A stretch of 64,000 bases of DNA, taken from assembly GCF_900099805.1 (NCBI RefSeq), contig NZ_FNDR01000007.1, forward strand, positions 186,001 through 250,000. The letters are read 5' to 3'. The position numbers were made by a program, and so were the translations under genes. Source of the stretch: Variovorax sp. OV700 (GTDB lineage: Bacteria; Pseudomonadota; Gammaproteobacteria; Burkholderiales; Burkholderiaceae_C). This document shows, in pieces, positions 8,106-18,900 of the stretch. The number at the start of each line of letters is the position of its first letter. Within the stretch, counting starts at the first letter, position 1. Below the pieces are notes generated by a model. That model was not told where the DNA came from and did no database searches. It saw nothing but the letters and a program-made list of their open reading frames with translations.

Positions 8106-9118
8106 CTTCCAGACTCAAGACCTTCGTCGCCGTGCTCGCGTTGGCGTCTTCCGCATTCGCAGGCAGCAGCGCCTTCGCACAGGGCAGCACGCTGCTGAAC
8201 GCCTCGTACGACGTGGCGCGCGAGTTCTACAAGGACTACAACGCGGCGTTCGTGGCCCACTACAAGAAGACCACCGGCAAGGACGTGAAGATCGACCAGT
8301 CGCATGGCGGTTCCAGCGCGCAGGCGCGCGCCGTGGCCGACGGCCTCGATGCCGACGTGGTGACCATGAACACCACCACCGACATCGACTTTCTTGCCAA
8401 CACCGGCGTGGTCGCGAAGGACTGGAACAAGCAGTTCCCCGAGAACGCATCGCCGACCACCTCGACCATGCTGTTCCTGGTGCGTAACGGCAACCCGAAG
8501 GGCATCAAGGACTGGGAAGACTTGGTCAAGCCGGGCGTGCAGGTCGTGATCGTCAACCCCAAGACCGGCGGCAACGGGCGCTACGCCTACCTTGCGGCCT
8601 GGGGCTACGTGAAGAAGAAGGGCGGCACCGACGCGCAAGCGGCCGAGTTCGTCGGCAAGCTGTTCAAGAACGTGCCGGTGCTGGCGCGCGGCGGCCGCGA
8701 CGCGACCACCGCCTTCCTGCAACGCAACATCGGCGACGCGCTGATCACCTTCGAATCCGAAGTGGTGTCGATCGACCGCGAGTTCGGCTCGGGCAAGGTG
8801 GATTCTGTTTACCCGTCGATCAGCATCGTGGCCGAGAACCCGGTGGCCGTGGTCGAGCGCACGACCAAGAAGAAGGGCACCGGCGAACTGGCCAAGGCCT
8901 ATCTCGACTGGCTCTACTCCGAAGAAGCGCAGGAAATCGCGGCCAAGCATGCGCTGCGCCCGCGCTCGGCGGCCGTGCTGAAGAAGTACGCCGCCACGTT
9001 CAAGCCGCTGCAGCTCTTCACGGTGCAGGAACTGTTCGGCAGCCTCGGCGATGCGCAGAAGGTGCACTTCAACGACGGCGGCCAGTTCGACAAGCTCTAC
9101 ACGCCTGGCGCAAAGTAA
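8102..9118 (+). CDS. sbp: Sulfate ABC transporter periplasmic binding protein
   Basis: A 338-residue sulfate/thiosulfate-binding protein, exported by a signal peptide that ends near SSAFAQG (residue 27). LLNASYDVAREFYKDYN and SHGGSSAQARAV are the anion-binding segments of the Sbp/CysP family, and GGRDATTAFLQRNIGDAL follows in the second lobe. It captures sulfate in the periplasm and delivers it to CysT/CysW. Its start overlaps the hydrolase and its stop abuts cysT (TAA then ATG), forming a tight operon. Confidence 0.92.
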   Translation: MTSRLKTFVAVLALASSAFAGSSAFAQGSTLLNASYDVAREFYKDYNAAFVAHYKKTTGKDVKIDQSHGGSSAQARAVADGLDADVVTMNTTTDIDFLANTGVVAKDWNKQFPENASPTTSTMLFLVRNGNPKGIKDWEDLVKPGVQVVIVNPKTGGNGRYAYLAAWGYVKKKGGTDAQAAEFVGKLFKNVPVLARGGRDATTAFLQRNIGDALITFESEVVSIDREFGSGKVDSVYPSISIVAENPVAVVERTTKKKGTGELAKAYLDWLYSEEAQEIAAKHALRPRSAAVLKKYAATFKPLQLFTVQELFGSLGDAQKVHFNDGGQFDKLYTPGAK

Positions 9119-10006
9119 ATGAGCGGCGCTGTTTCTTCGGCGCTCCCGTCAGCGGGAGCGCCGCTTTCGCGTGTGAATCGGGCGGGGGGCGCCAGACGGG
9201 TGCTGCCGGGCTTTCACATCACGCTCGGCTTTTCGATTTTCTATCTCTGCCTGATCGTGCTGATCCCGCTGTCGGCGCTGGTCTTCAAGACCTTCACGCT
9301 GAGCTGGGAGCAGTTCTGGGTGGCCGTGACCTCACCGCGCGTGATGGCCTCGTACCGGCTGACCTTCGGGGCCTCGCTGATCGCGGCGCTGGTGAATGCC
9401 GTATTCGGCCTGCTCGTGGCCTGGGTGCTGGTGCGCTACAAGTTTCCGGGCAAGCGCATCGTCGATGCGCTGGTCGACCTGCCGTTCGCGCTGCCCACGG
9501 CGGTGGCCGGCATCTCGCTGACCGCACTGCTCGCGGGCAACGGCTGGATCGGGCAGCTGCTCGAGCCGCATGGCATCAAGCTGGCGTTCACGCCGGCCGG
9601 CATCGTGATTGCACTGATCTTCATCGGGCTGCCCTTTGTGGTGCGCACGGTGCAGCCGGTGCTCGAAGACGCCGAAAAAGAGCTTGAAGAAGCCGCCACC
9701 TCGCTCGGTGCAACGCGCCTTCAAACCTTCACGAAAGTGATCTTCCCATCGATCGCGCCCGCGCTGCTCACGGGCTTCGCAATGGCTTTCGCGCGGGCCA
9801 TCGGCGAGTACGGCTCGGTGATCTTCATTGCCGGCAACATGCCGATGATCTCGGAGATCACGCCTCTCATCATCATCGGCAAGCTGGAGCAATACGACTT
9901 CGCCGGCGCCACCGCAGTCGCGCTCGTGATGCTGGTGATTTCGTTCATCCTGCTGCTCGTCATCAACGGCCTGCAAGCCTGGCAGCGCCGCCGCGCGGGA
10001 GCATGA
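9119..10006 (+). CDS. cysT: Sulfate ABC transporter permease CysT
   Basis: A 295-residue inner-membrane permease with about six to seven transmembrane helices, beginning after a short cytoplasmic arm. [15 protein letters not shown] is the EAA loop that contacts the ATPase CysA. It forms the channel with CysW. The start codon directly follows the sbp stop, with no gap and no clear ribosome site of its own, suggesting reinitiation. Confidence 0.92.
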   Translation: MSGAVSSALPSAGAPLSRVNRAGGARRVLPGFHITLGFSIFYLCLIVLIPLSALVFKTFTLSWEQFWVAVTSPRVMASYRLTFGASLIAALVNAVFGLLVAWVLVRYKFPGKRIVDALVDLPFALPTAVAGISLTALLAGNGWIGQLLEPHGIKLAFTPAGIVIALIFIGLPFVVRTVQPVLEDAEKELEEAATSLGATRLQTFTKVIFPSIAPALLTGFAMAFARAIGEYGSVIFIAGNMPMISEITPLIIIGKLEQYDFAGATAVALVMLVISFILLLVINGLQAWQRRRAGA

Positions 10007-10007
10007 C

Positions 10008-10901
10008 ATGAGCGCCCCTTCCAAAATCATTCGCCGCGCGCAGGCCGGCACCACCGAGTCGGCCTGGGTGCGCTGGCTGCTGATCGGCGTTGCGCTCGCG
10101 TTCATGTTCCTGTTTCTGGTGCTGCCCCTCGCAGCCGTGGCAACCGAGGCCTTGCGCAAGGGCGTCGGCGCCTACCTGGAAGCGCTGAAGGAGCCCGACG
10201 CCTGGAGCGCGATCCGCCTCACGCTGATCACGGCCGCCATCGCGGTGCCGCTGAACCTGGTGTTCGGCGTTGCCGCGGCCTGGGCCATCGCCAAGTTCGA
10301 GTTCCGCGGCAAGGCCTTTCTGACCACGCTGGTCGATTTGCCGTTCGCGGTGTCGCCGGTGGTGGCGGGCCTGATCTACGTGCTGGTGTTCGGTGCGCAG
10401 GGCTGGTTCGGCCCGTGGCTTGCCGAGCACGACATCAAGATCATCTTCGCCGTGCCCGGCATCGTGCTCGCGACCGTGTTCGTCACTTTCCCGTTCATCG
10501 CGCGCGAGCTCGTTCCGCTGATGCAGGCGCAGGGCACCGACGAGGAGCAGGCCGCCATCGTGCTGGGCGCAACCGGCTGGCAGACATTCTGGCGCGTGAC
10601 GTTGCCCAACATCAAGTGGGGGCTGCTGTACGGCGTGATTCTTTGCAATGCGCGCGCCATGGGCGAGTTCGGCGCGGTGTCGGTGGTGTCGGGCCACATC
10701 CGCGGCCAGACCAACACCATGCCGCTGCACGTGGAAGTGCTCTACAACGAATACCAGTCGGTGGCGGCGTTTGCCGTGGCATCGCTGCTGGCCATCCTGG
10801 CGCTGGTCACGCTGGTGATCAAGTCGGTCATCGAATGGCGCCACGAACGTGAAATGAAGGCGATTGCCGATCTGCCGCCCGAGCGGCCGACGGTGGCTTG
10901 A
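10008..10901 (+). CDS. cysW: Sulfate ABC transporter permease CysW
   Basis: A 297-residue partner permease of CysT, with the EAA loop [19 protein letters not shown] near residue 180 and the conserved [19 protein letters not shown] segment. It starts one base after the cysT stop. An 89-base gap that contains a REP-like hairpin separates it from cysA. Confidence 0.92.
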   Translation: MSAPSKIIRRAQAGTTESAWVRWLLIGVALAFMFLFLVLPLAAVATEALRKGVGAYLEALKEPDAWSAIRLTLITAAIAVPLNLVFGVAAAWAIAKFEFRGKAFLTTLVDLPFAVSPVVAGLIYVLVFGAQGWFGPWLAEHDIKIIFAVPGIVLATVFVTFPFIARELVPLMQAQGTDEEQAAIVLGATGWQTFWRVTLPNIKWGLLYGVILCNARAMGEFGAVSVVSGHIRGQTNTMPLHVEVLYNEYQSVAAFAVASLLAILALVTLVIKSVIEWRHEREMKAIADLPPERPTVA

Positions 10902-10924
10902 ACAGTCCCGCGGTGAGGGGAGAT

Positions 10925-10960
10925 CCCTCACCCCGACCCTCTCCCCACGGGGAGAGGGAG
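10925..10960 (+). repeat. REP-like hairpin, copy 1 (between cysW and cysA)
   Basis: CCCTCACCCC is followed by a near-perfect stem: CCCTCTCCCC (10937-10946) pairs with GGGGAGAGGG (10949-10958). The same unit occurs in reverse orientation inside purL and in forward orientation inside an acyl-CoA dehydrogenase gene. In this position it may stabilise the upstream mRNA or lower cysA expression relative to the permeases. Confidence 0.8.
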
Positions 10961-10990
10961 TAATCAGAAGAAGGCAGAGGAAGAGATTCC

Positions 10991-12072
<1,082 letters not shown>

Positions 12073-12088
<16 letters not shown>

Positions 12089-12588
12089 TCGATTGGTATT
12101 TCGGCGCGCCGCGCCGCGCGTACGGGCTGATCTGCCTTGCCTGCGTCCTGATGCTGGCCTTCGGGCTCTATCTGCAGCATGTGGTGGGCCTGGAGCCTTG
12201 TCCGATGTGCATCGTGCAGCGCTATGCACTGGTGCTGGTGGCGCTCTTCACCGGCCTGGCCGGCGTGTTCCGCAGCCGTGGCCTGCAGGTCACGGGCGGT
12301 GGGCTGGCGCTGCTGGCGGCCATTGGCGGCGCCTACACGGCAGCATCGCAGAGCTGGCTCCAGTGGAATCCGCCCGAGGTCGTCTCGTGCGGACGCGACC
12401 TGTACGGAATGATCGAGACTTTTCCGCTCAAGCGCGCGCTGCCGATGATCTTTCGCGGCGGCGGCGATTGCTCGAAGGTCGACTGGTCGCTGTTCGGCCT
12501 GACGCTGGCGAACTGGTCGTTCGTTGCCTTCGTCGTTCTTGCGACGATGCTGCTGGTGCTGCTTTTTCGCCGTCGCCTGGCGCGCTGA
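12073..12588 (+). CDS. dsbB: Disulfide bond formation protein B
   Basis: A 171-residue quinone reductase of the inner membrane that reoxidises DsbA. Four hydrophobic helices are visible. The first periplasmic pair is CPMC near residue 43. The second pair is the cysteines of VVSCGRD and GGGDCSK near residues 100 and 130. No ATG precedes the first helix: translation must begin at TTG 12073 or at TTG 12085, which overlaps the cysA stop as TTGA. GAAGAAGA ahead favours 12073. Either way it is coupled to the sulfate operon, a link between sulfur supply and periplasmic thiol oxidation. Confidence 0.82.
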
Positions 12589-12632
12589 GCCGGCGAAGCG
12601 TCGGGGGCCGCTGCGCCCCCAACACACCGGCT
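12588..12632. terminator. Nested hairpin between convergent dsbB and ParA-like genes
   Basis: An inner stem GGGGGC (12603-12608) with GCCCCC (12615-12620) lies inside outer arms AGCCGG and CCGGCT. There is no T-run on either side, so intrinsic termination is uncertain. The position between convergent stops is what suggests the role. Confidence 0.4.
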
Positions 12633-13324
12633 TACAGAGGCAGGGTGTCGAAGGCCGCGTAAGCGGTCGCCAACCAGGACTTCACGCGCTGGCGCTCCAG
12701 CAGGCCGAGCGCGTGCGCCCCTTCGCGGTCGTTCACGGCCTTCCAGAAACTCGTGTTCTGCGCATCGATCTTGCGCATGCTCGCCTCGTGCAGGCGCGGC
12801 AGGGTGATCACGCGGGCGCCGTTCGCCGTCGCCTTGGAGAGCGACTGCGATGCCAGCAGCATGCCAAAGTCGCTGCCGCGGCCGTAGTTCTGCACCACGA
12901 TGTAGTTGGGCCGATTGCCGAAGGTGTCGATCAGCGCGCCGAGCAGGTCGGTGGAGTCCTTGCCGTCGTCCAGCACATGCCAGAAATTGACGGCCACGCC
13001 GAGTTCGTCGAACACGTCGAACAGATCGGATTCCTTGATCCAGCGCGACAAGGGGGCCAGCGTCTGGGCGGCAAGGTCGACGATCACGCTTTGCTGCGGA
13101 TTGGTCTCGAAGCCGTTCACGACGGTGTCGAGCCCCTCGAAGCTGTCGACCACGATGGGCGACGCAAAGCCTTCGTAGAAGCGCGTGAACGAGCTGTGCG
13201 AGCGGTCCGTGTCGAAGCCGATGAAGGGCTTGCTGTGGTCGATGAAATACTGTGCCAGCACGCGCGCGGTGACCGACTTGCCGACCCCGCCTTTTTCGCC
13301 GCCGATGAAATTGATGGAGCTCAT
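12632..13324 (-). CDS. Orphan ParA/MinD-like P-loop ATPase
   Basis: A 230-residue protein with the deviant Walker A motif GEKGGVGKS (residues 9-17), including the signature lysine 11 of ParA/MinD dimers. FIGFDTDRSHSSFTRF follows, where ParA proteins have the DxD switch, and VIVDLAAQ is the Walker B strand. No parB-like gene or parS cluster is nearby, so chromosome partition is unlikely. Relatives sit on plasmids and islands with unknown roles. It lies 73 bases downstream of hipA on the same strand, with a TAGAAT box between, so it may be co-transcribed or have its own promoter. Confidence 0.68.
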   Translation of the reverse strand: MSSINFIGGEKGGVGKSVTARVLAQYFIDHSKPFIGFDTDRSHSSFTRFYEGFASPIVVDSFEGLDTVVNGFETNPQQSVIVDLAAQTLAPLSRWIKESDLFDVFDELGVAVNFWHVLDDGKDSTDLLGALIDTFGNRPNYIVVQNYGRGSDFGMLLASQSLSKATANGARVITLPRLHEASMRKIDAQNTSFWKAVNDREGAHALGLLERQRVKSWLATAYAAFDTLPL

Positions 13325-13397
13325 GAGTTGCTGCTGCTTCGAAGGGGTTGAGGAGTGAAGGGCTGATTCATTCTAGGGGCCGCGTTTTCTTTCTCTT

Positions 13398-14696
13398 CTA
13401 TTTGCCGCGCCTCGCCATGCCTTGCAGCAAGGGATGTGCCTGCAAGCGCTGCTGCAGCCGCTTTTTCCAGGCGGCAGGCAGCGTCGATGCCTCGATCATC
13501 TGCGGCCATCGGCTGCGCGCGAGACGCGCCGTGTCGGCAATGACGCGCCGGACCAGCGGCTCGTGCAGCCCCGCCGAGAAGCAGAAGGCGCGCACGTTCG
13601 CGGGCGTGAACAAGGCCGTGCGTTTGGTGGCGGCACCGGCGGGCGCTGCGGGCATGAGAGGAAGAGCGTGGCCATCGACGCCCTGGAGCGCGGCGTACGC
13701 CACGATGTCGTAGGCCGGCGCCAGCCGCGGCGCGATGCCGTCCGGATAGAGCACGCCAAAGTTCTTCAAGTGCGCGTCGGGGTTGCCGAGCAGGTCGTTC
13801 ACCGCAAGGCGCCGCATGAGTTCGAGCACGCCTTCTTCGCCCAGCGACGGGAAGGCCTGCATCGCAAGCGCCATGTCGAGATAGCTGGCGCTGTACTTGT
13901 GCATCGGGTCGACAGCGAGCACCTGCGCAAAATCTTCGAAGTGAATGCGGCGCGCGCCTTCGCGGTCGAAACGCGTCACGGCCAGAAAGTCGGGCTCGTC
14001 GGGCAGCGCATAGCTGTGTTCGGCCGCAATGGCCGAGAGCGGTGCCAGCTCGGCATGACAGACCTCGACACCGGCCGCGCCGGCCAACTGGAGAGACAGC
14101 ATTTCCAGTTGCGGCATGTGGGGGCGTCCGGCCACGGGCAGCTTGGCGATCACGCGCGTGCTCGCGCCGGCGCGGGTGCGTGCCACGTAGCGGCCGCCCT
14201 GACGGCGCAGGCCGAGCTTGGGTTGCACGCCCGACACCGAGATGCCTTGCGGCATGGGCAGTTCGACGACCGACATCTCGAGCGCGTCCTGGTCCTGCGT
14301 GATGAGCCGCTGCAGCGTCTGGCGGTCCACCGCGACCGGCTTGGCGCTCACTGCGCCGGGCAGGTCGCCGCCGCAGGCCGCAAGGAGCTCGAAATGGTCG
14401 TTTTCACGGCAGCCGCGCAGCTGCGCGATATGGCTGCGCAACACGCCTTCGGGCAGAAGATTCTGGAAAAAGCGCGGCAGCTGGCCGCCTTGCGCATTGA
14501 ACAACGGGTTTTTCACGTCAGCCCAGAGCGCTGACTGCGTGGCCGCATCGCTGGCCACCATCGACAGCGAAAGCACCTCCGCTGGCGGCGCGGCGACCAG
14601 CTCCGGCTCGGCGACGAAGCGGCACAGGTCGGCATACTGGAAGAGCTTGCCAAAGCGCCGCGTGCCGAGCGAGATCTCGAGGATCTTGACGTTCAT
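13398..14696 (-). CDS. hipA: HipA-family serine/threonine kinase toxin
   Basis: A 432-residue toxin kinase. An N-terminal HipA_N region (about residues 1-110, with NLLPEGVLRSHI) precedes the kinase core. SVSGVQPKL near residue 155 is the glycine-rich ATP loop that carries the autophosphorylated serine in E. coli HipA. NDLLGNPDAHLKNFGVL contains the catalytic Asp and the metal-binding Asn, and LAPAYDIVAY the metal-binding Asp. E. coli HipA phosphorylates glutamyl-tRNA synthetase; the target here is unknown. The start overlaps the antitoxin stop (ATGA). All key residues look intact, so it should be active. Confidence 0.88.
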   Translation of the reverse strand: MNVKILEISLGTRRFGKLFQYADLCRFVAEPELVAAPPAEVLSLSMVASDAATQSALWADVKNPLFNAQGGQLPRFFQNLLPEGVLRSHIAQLRGCRENDHFELLAACGGDLPGAVSAKPVAVDRQTLQRLITQDQDALEMSVVELPMPQGISVSGVQPKLGLRRQGGRYVARTRAGASTRVIAKLPVAGRPHMPQLEMLSLQLAGAAGVEVCHAELAPLSAIAAEHSYALPDEPDFLAVTRFDREGARRIHFEDFAQVLAVDPMHKYSASYLDMALAMQAFPSLGEEGVLELMRRLAVNDLLGNPDAHLKNFGVLYPDGIAPRLAPAYDIVAYAALQGVDGHALPLMPAAPAGAATKRTALFTPANVRAFCFSAGLHEPLVRRVIADTARLARSRWPQMIEASTLPAAWKKRLQQRLQAHPLLQGMARRGK

Positions 14697-15001
14697 GGCG
14701 GGCGACGCTTGTTGGCGTGCGGCGGAGCCTGCGCCACGGCATGGCCCACGCGGGTGACGACGGGGCGGTAGTCGGGATCGGTGCCCGCGCTCTGGCCGAA
14801 GCCCTTCGGCGCGAGCTGCAGTTCCAGGCCGAGCGCATCGACCAGCGCCAGCAGCGAAGACAGCTGCGGGTTGCCCTTCAGGCTCAGCGCATTGCGCACC
14901 GAGCGTTCGGTCAGGCCGGAGCGCTGCGCAATTTCAGCATGGGTGATGCCCGTGGCATCGCGCCGGGCTGCGAGGGCGGTGATGAGTTCCTGTTTGGTCA
15001 C
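14693..15001 (-). CDS. hipB: HipB-like XRE-family antitoxin
   Basis: A 102-residue DNA-binding antitoxin. Residues 5-65 form a Cro/C1-type helix-turn-helix (ITHAEIAQRSGLTERSVRNA) followed by NPQLSSLLALVDALGLELQL, the usual HipB core. A basic, flexible C-terminal tail ends in HANKRRPP. Translation must use GTG at 15001 as no ATG lies in the right place. It should neutralise HipA and repress the operon through the palindromes just upstream, one of which overlaps its own start codon. Confidence 0.86.
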   Translation of the reverse strand: MTKQELITALAARRDATGITHAEIAQRSGLTERSVRNALSLKGNPQLSSLLALVDALGLELQLAPKGFGQSAGTDPDYRPVVTRVGHAVAQAPPHANKRRPP

Positions 15002-15044
15002 GGAAAGATATTACCGTAAATGCCATTTTTGGAAATATATTTCC
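15000..15044 (-). promoter_or_regulatory. Promoter and paired operators of hipBA
   Basis: A perfect 14-base palindrome GGAAATATATTTCC (15031-15044) and a related imperfect copy GGAAAGATATTACC (15002-15015, inside an 18-base inverted repeat) are centred 29 bases apart. On the minus strand TAATAT (15008-15013) is a good -10, with TTTCCA 16 bases upstream as a weak -35. Bound HipB would block both elements. The AT-rich block stands out against the GC-rich surroundings. Confidence 0.62.
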
Positions 15045-15060
15045 TCGATCAGCCATGCTT

Positions 15061-15822
15061 CTACCTTGGCACCAGCGTGAAGAAGGGCATGACCACGCCC
15101 ATGACCCAGTTCTGCCCGAAGTCGAGAGCGGCGCGTCGGTATTTCTCGTCCGCCTGGGCGGCCAGCAGGTCGAGCCGCGCCACCACCTTGGACAGCTCGC
15201 GATCAGCCACGAGGTTGCGGCCGCGCTCGCTGATCTCGGTGGCCAGCAGCAGGGGTTGGCCGTCGGGGCCGGTCTTGGACGAGATGAGCCAGAGCGATAT
15301 TTCGAAATTTCGCGCCGCACGGTAGCTGTTCTCGGCATTGACACCGTCGAGCAAGGTCTGGTCCCAGGTGTCGCCGTTGGCCTGCTTGAGCATGGTGGCC
15401 CAGCCGACCACCAGCGCCGCGACCCGGTCTCCCTGGTAACCTTGCGGCCCGGTGTCGAACGCCAGGCGGATCGCGTCGATGCCGGTGGCACCGCGCAGTT
15501 CGGGCAGGGCGGGACCTGTAAGCACCGCGTCCCAGGCGCGCTGGGCGGCGGCTTCGACGCTGGCTGCGGATTTGCGCCACTCGCGCGGGTTGCGCCGATA
15601 CAGCGTGGTCTGCACACGCCGGATCGATTGCAGGTTGTCGCGCAAGGACAGGTTCGCAATGCGGTTGGCGCTGGATTGCAGCCATTCCTGATTGGCATAG
15701 GGTTCGGCGCGCTCGGTGGAACGCACGGCCGCGCAGCCGCCAAGACCCAGCAGGGCGGCAGCGCCAACCAGCAGGCAGCCGCGGCGCGCGGCGAAGGGTG
15801 ATGAAACCAGGGAATCGCTCAT
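15061..15822 (-). CDS. Predicted lipoprotein of unknown function
   Basis: A 253-residue protein with a lipoprotein signal peptide: arginines at residues 13-14, a hydrophobic stretch, and lipobox LGLGGC near residue 30, so it is probably anchored to the membrane. The mature part is helical and charged, with no catalytic motif that I recognise. It is divergent from smc and its 3' end abuts the hipBA control region. Function unknown. Confidence 0.7.
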   Translation of the reverse strand: MSDSLVSSPFAARRGCLLVGAAALLGLGGCAAVRSTERAEPYANQEWLQSSANRIANLSLRDNLQSIRRVQTTLYRRNPREWRKSAASVEAAAQRAWDAVLTGPALPELRGATGIDAIRLAFDTGPQGYQGDRVAALVVGWATMLKQANGDTWDQTLLDGVNAENSYRAARNFEISLWLISSKTGPDGQPLLLATEISERGRNLVADRELSKVVARLDLLAAQADEKYRRAALDFGQNWVMGVVMPFFTLVPR

Positions 15823-15902
15823 GCCCTGACGTTATCATCCACGGCTGGGGCGGCGGCCTGCTTTGAGCGGCGGGCCCGTGCAATTTTCCTTACAAATCAA
15901 TA

Positions 15903-15921
15903 CCTTGGCGCTACGCCAAGG
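15903..15921. promoter_or_regulatory. Perfect hairpin in the smc leader
   Basis: CCTTGGCG (15903-15910) and CGCCAAGG (15914-15921) are exact inverted arms around CTA. The hairpin ends 14 bases before the GTG of smc, near where a ribosome would load, so it may restrict smc translation or act as a protein-binding palindrome. Confidence 0.5.
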
Positions 15922-15935
15922 CAGGCCGACAAGTC

Positions 15936-18900
15936 GTGCGTCTTAATTCCATCAAGCTTTCGGGCTTCAAGTCGTTCGCCGAACCCACCAACTTCCTGCT
16001 GCCAGGCCAATTGGTCGGCGTTGTCGGGCCCAACGGTTGCGGCAAGTCGAACATCATGGATGCGGTGCGCTGGGTGCTGGGCGAGTCGCGGGCGTCGGAG
16101 CTGCGCGGCGAGTCGATGCAGGACGTGATCTTCAACGGCACGACCACGCGCAAGCAGGCCAGCCGTTCGAGCGTGGAACTGGTGTTCGACAACGCCGACC
16201 ATCGCGCGGGCGGGCAATGGAACCAGTTCGGCGAAATTGCGGTGCGGCGCGTGCTCACGCGCGACGGCACCAGCAGCTACTACATCAACAACCAGCCGGT
16301 GCGCCGCCGCGACGTGCAGGACGTGTTCCTCGGCACGGGCCTCGGCCCGCGCGCCTACGCCATCATCGGACAGGGCACGATCAGCCGAATCATCGAATCC
16401 AAGCCCGAGGAGCTGCGCCTGTTCCTCGAAGAGGCGGCGGGCGTCTCCAAGTACAAGGAGCGCCGGCGCGAAACCGAGAACCGCCTGGGCGACACGCGCG
16501 AGAACCTCACGCGCGTCGAAGACATTCTTCGTGAACTGAATGCCAATCTCGAAAAGCTCGAGAAGCAGGCCGAGGTGGCCGCGCGCTACAACATGCTGCA
16601 GGGCGATGCCACGAAGAAGCAGCACCAGCTGTGGTTCCTGAAGCGCAGTGAAAGCGACGCCGACCAGGCCAAGATCAAGGCCGATTCCGAAAAGGCGATC
16701 AACGACCTCGAATCGCGCACCGCCGACCTGCGCCGCATCGAGGCCGAACTCGAAACCGTGCGCCAGGCCCACTACGGTGCCGGCGACCAGGTCAACCAGG
16801 CCCAGGGCAAGCTCTACGAAGCCAGCGCCGAAGTCGGCCGCCTCGAAGGCGAGATCCGCTTCGTGGTCGAAGGCCGCCAGCGCGTGGAGCAGCGGCTCGT
16901 CCAGTTGCGCGAGCAAATGGGCCAATGGGGCCGCCGCCGCGAAGAGGCCGAGGCAGAAATCGAAACCCTGGCCGGCCAGGGCGTCGACGCCGAGGAGCAG
17001 GCCGTGCTGCTGGCCGCGCAGCTCGAAGAGCACGACGCGCGCATGCCCGAGCTCGAGGAAGCCGTGCAGCGGGCCCAGAACGAAGCCAACACGCAACGCG
17101 CCGCCGTCGGCCAGGTCCAGCAGCAGATCCAGGTGCTGGCCGCCGACCAACGCAACATCGAAGACCAGAGCCGGCAGCTCACGCAGCGCAGCGAACGTCT
17201 GCGTGCCGATCAGAACGCGCTGGCCGCGCCCGACGAAGCCCGCCTGCAGTCCATGCAGGAGGAGCATGCGGCCGCACAGGAAGCTGCGAGCGAAGCCGAC
17301 GCCCGCCTGCACGAACTGCAGGAATCGGTGCCGCAGCTCGACGACGACCGCCGCTCGAAGCAGCAGGCCGTCAACACCGAAGGTGCGCGCCATGCCGAAC
17401 TTTCGGCGCGGCTCGAGGCGCTGCGTGCGCTGCAGGAAAAGGTAAAGACCGACGGCAAGCTCGCGCCCTGGCTTGCCAAGCACGGGCTCGAAGGCATGCA
17501 AGGCCTGTGGAGCCGCATCCACATCGAGCAAGGCTGGGAAAACGCGCTCGAAGCGGCGTTGCGCGAGCGCCTGGGCGCGCTCGAAGTCAGCCGGCTCGAC
17601 ATGGTGCGCGCCTTCGGCAACGACGCGCCGCCCGCCAAGCTGGCGTTCTACAGCCCCCCGGCGGCCGGCGTATCGCAAGACGGCGGCACGCTGCCTCGCC
17701 TGTCGAGCCTGCTGCGCCTGAACGACGCGGGCCTGCAGGCGTTGATGACGGACTGGCTCCACGGCTGCTACACCGCGCAGAGCTTCGAGGAGGCGCTCGC
17801 CCAGCGCGCCACACTGAAGCCGGGCGAGGTCATTTATGTGCAGAGCGGCCACGCCGTGTTTTCGCACAGCGTGAATTTCTACGCCCCCGATTCCGAACAG
17901 GCCGGCCTGCTGGCGCGCCAGCAGGAAATGGAAAACCTCGAGCGCCAGCTGCGCGCGCAGACGCTCATCAGCGAAGAAGCGCGCACGGCCCTGGTGCGTG
18001 CCGAAGCCGCCTATGCCGAGGCCGCACAGCGCCTCGTGGCCGCGCGCCGTGAAGCGGCAGAAACGCAATCCCGCGCGCATGAACTGCAGGTGGAAACGCT
18101 GCGCATGACGCAGCTGGCCGAACAGACCCGCGCACGCAGCGAACAACTGGCCACCGACCTTGCCGAAGTCGACGCGCAATTGGAAGAGCTGCAGGAAAAG
18201 CGCATGGCCGCCGAAGGCCGCTTCGAAGAGCTCGACATGCAGCTCGCCGACAGCCAGGAACGGCACGCGGAACTCGACGAGCGCGTGATCGAAGCCGGCC
18301 GTGCATTGACTGCCAGCCGCGAGCAGCACCGCAGCCTCGAACGGCAGGCGCAGGAAGCCACCTTCTCGCAGCGCACGCTCGAAGCGCGCCGCGGCGAGCT
18401 GAATCGCGCGATCGAAACCGCATCGCAGCAGGTGGTGGCCCTCACTGACGAAGACGAGCGCGCCAGGGCCGAGCTCGGCCGCCTGTCGGATGCGGCGGCC
18501 CAGGCCGGCCTGCAGGATGCGTTGGCCCTGAAGCTCGAACGCGAAGCCGCTCTGGGTGCCGCGCGCAGCCAGTACGACGACCTCACGATGAAGCTGCGTG
18601 CCAGCGACGAACGCCGGCTGCAGCTCGAGCGCGAACTCGATCCGCTGCGTCAGCGCATCACCGAATTCCAGCTCAAGGAACAGGCCGCCCGCCTCGGTGT
18701 CGAGCAGTATCAGCAGTTGCTCGACGATGCCGGCGCCGACCTCGAAGCCGTTGCGCTGTCGATCGAAACCGACAAGGTTCGTCTCGCGGGCCTGCAAGGC
18801 GAGATCGACCGCCTGAACCGCGAAGTGGTGGCATTGGGTGCGGTGAACCTGGCGGCGCTCGACGAGCTTGCCGTGGCCAGCGAGCGCAAAACATTCCTCG

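Noticed and set aside
12603..12620. GC-rich stem between dsbB and the ParA-like gene as a strong terminator
   Set aside because: There is no T-run on either strand, so it is listed only as a low-confidence nested hairpin.
13370..13375. TAGAAT box upstream of the ParA-like gene as a confirmed promoter
   Set aside because: No acceptable -35 lies 16-18 bases upstream, so it is mentioned only as a possibility.
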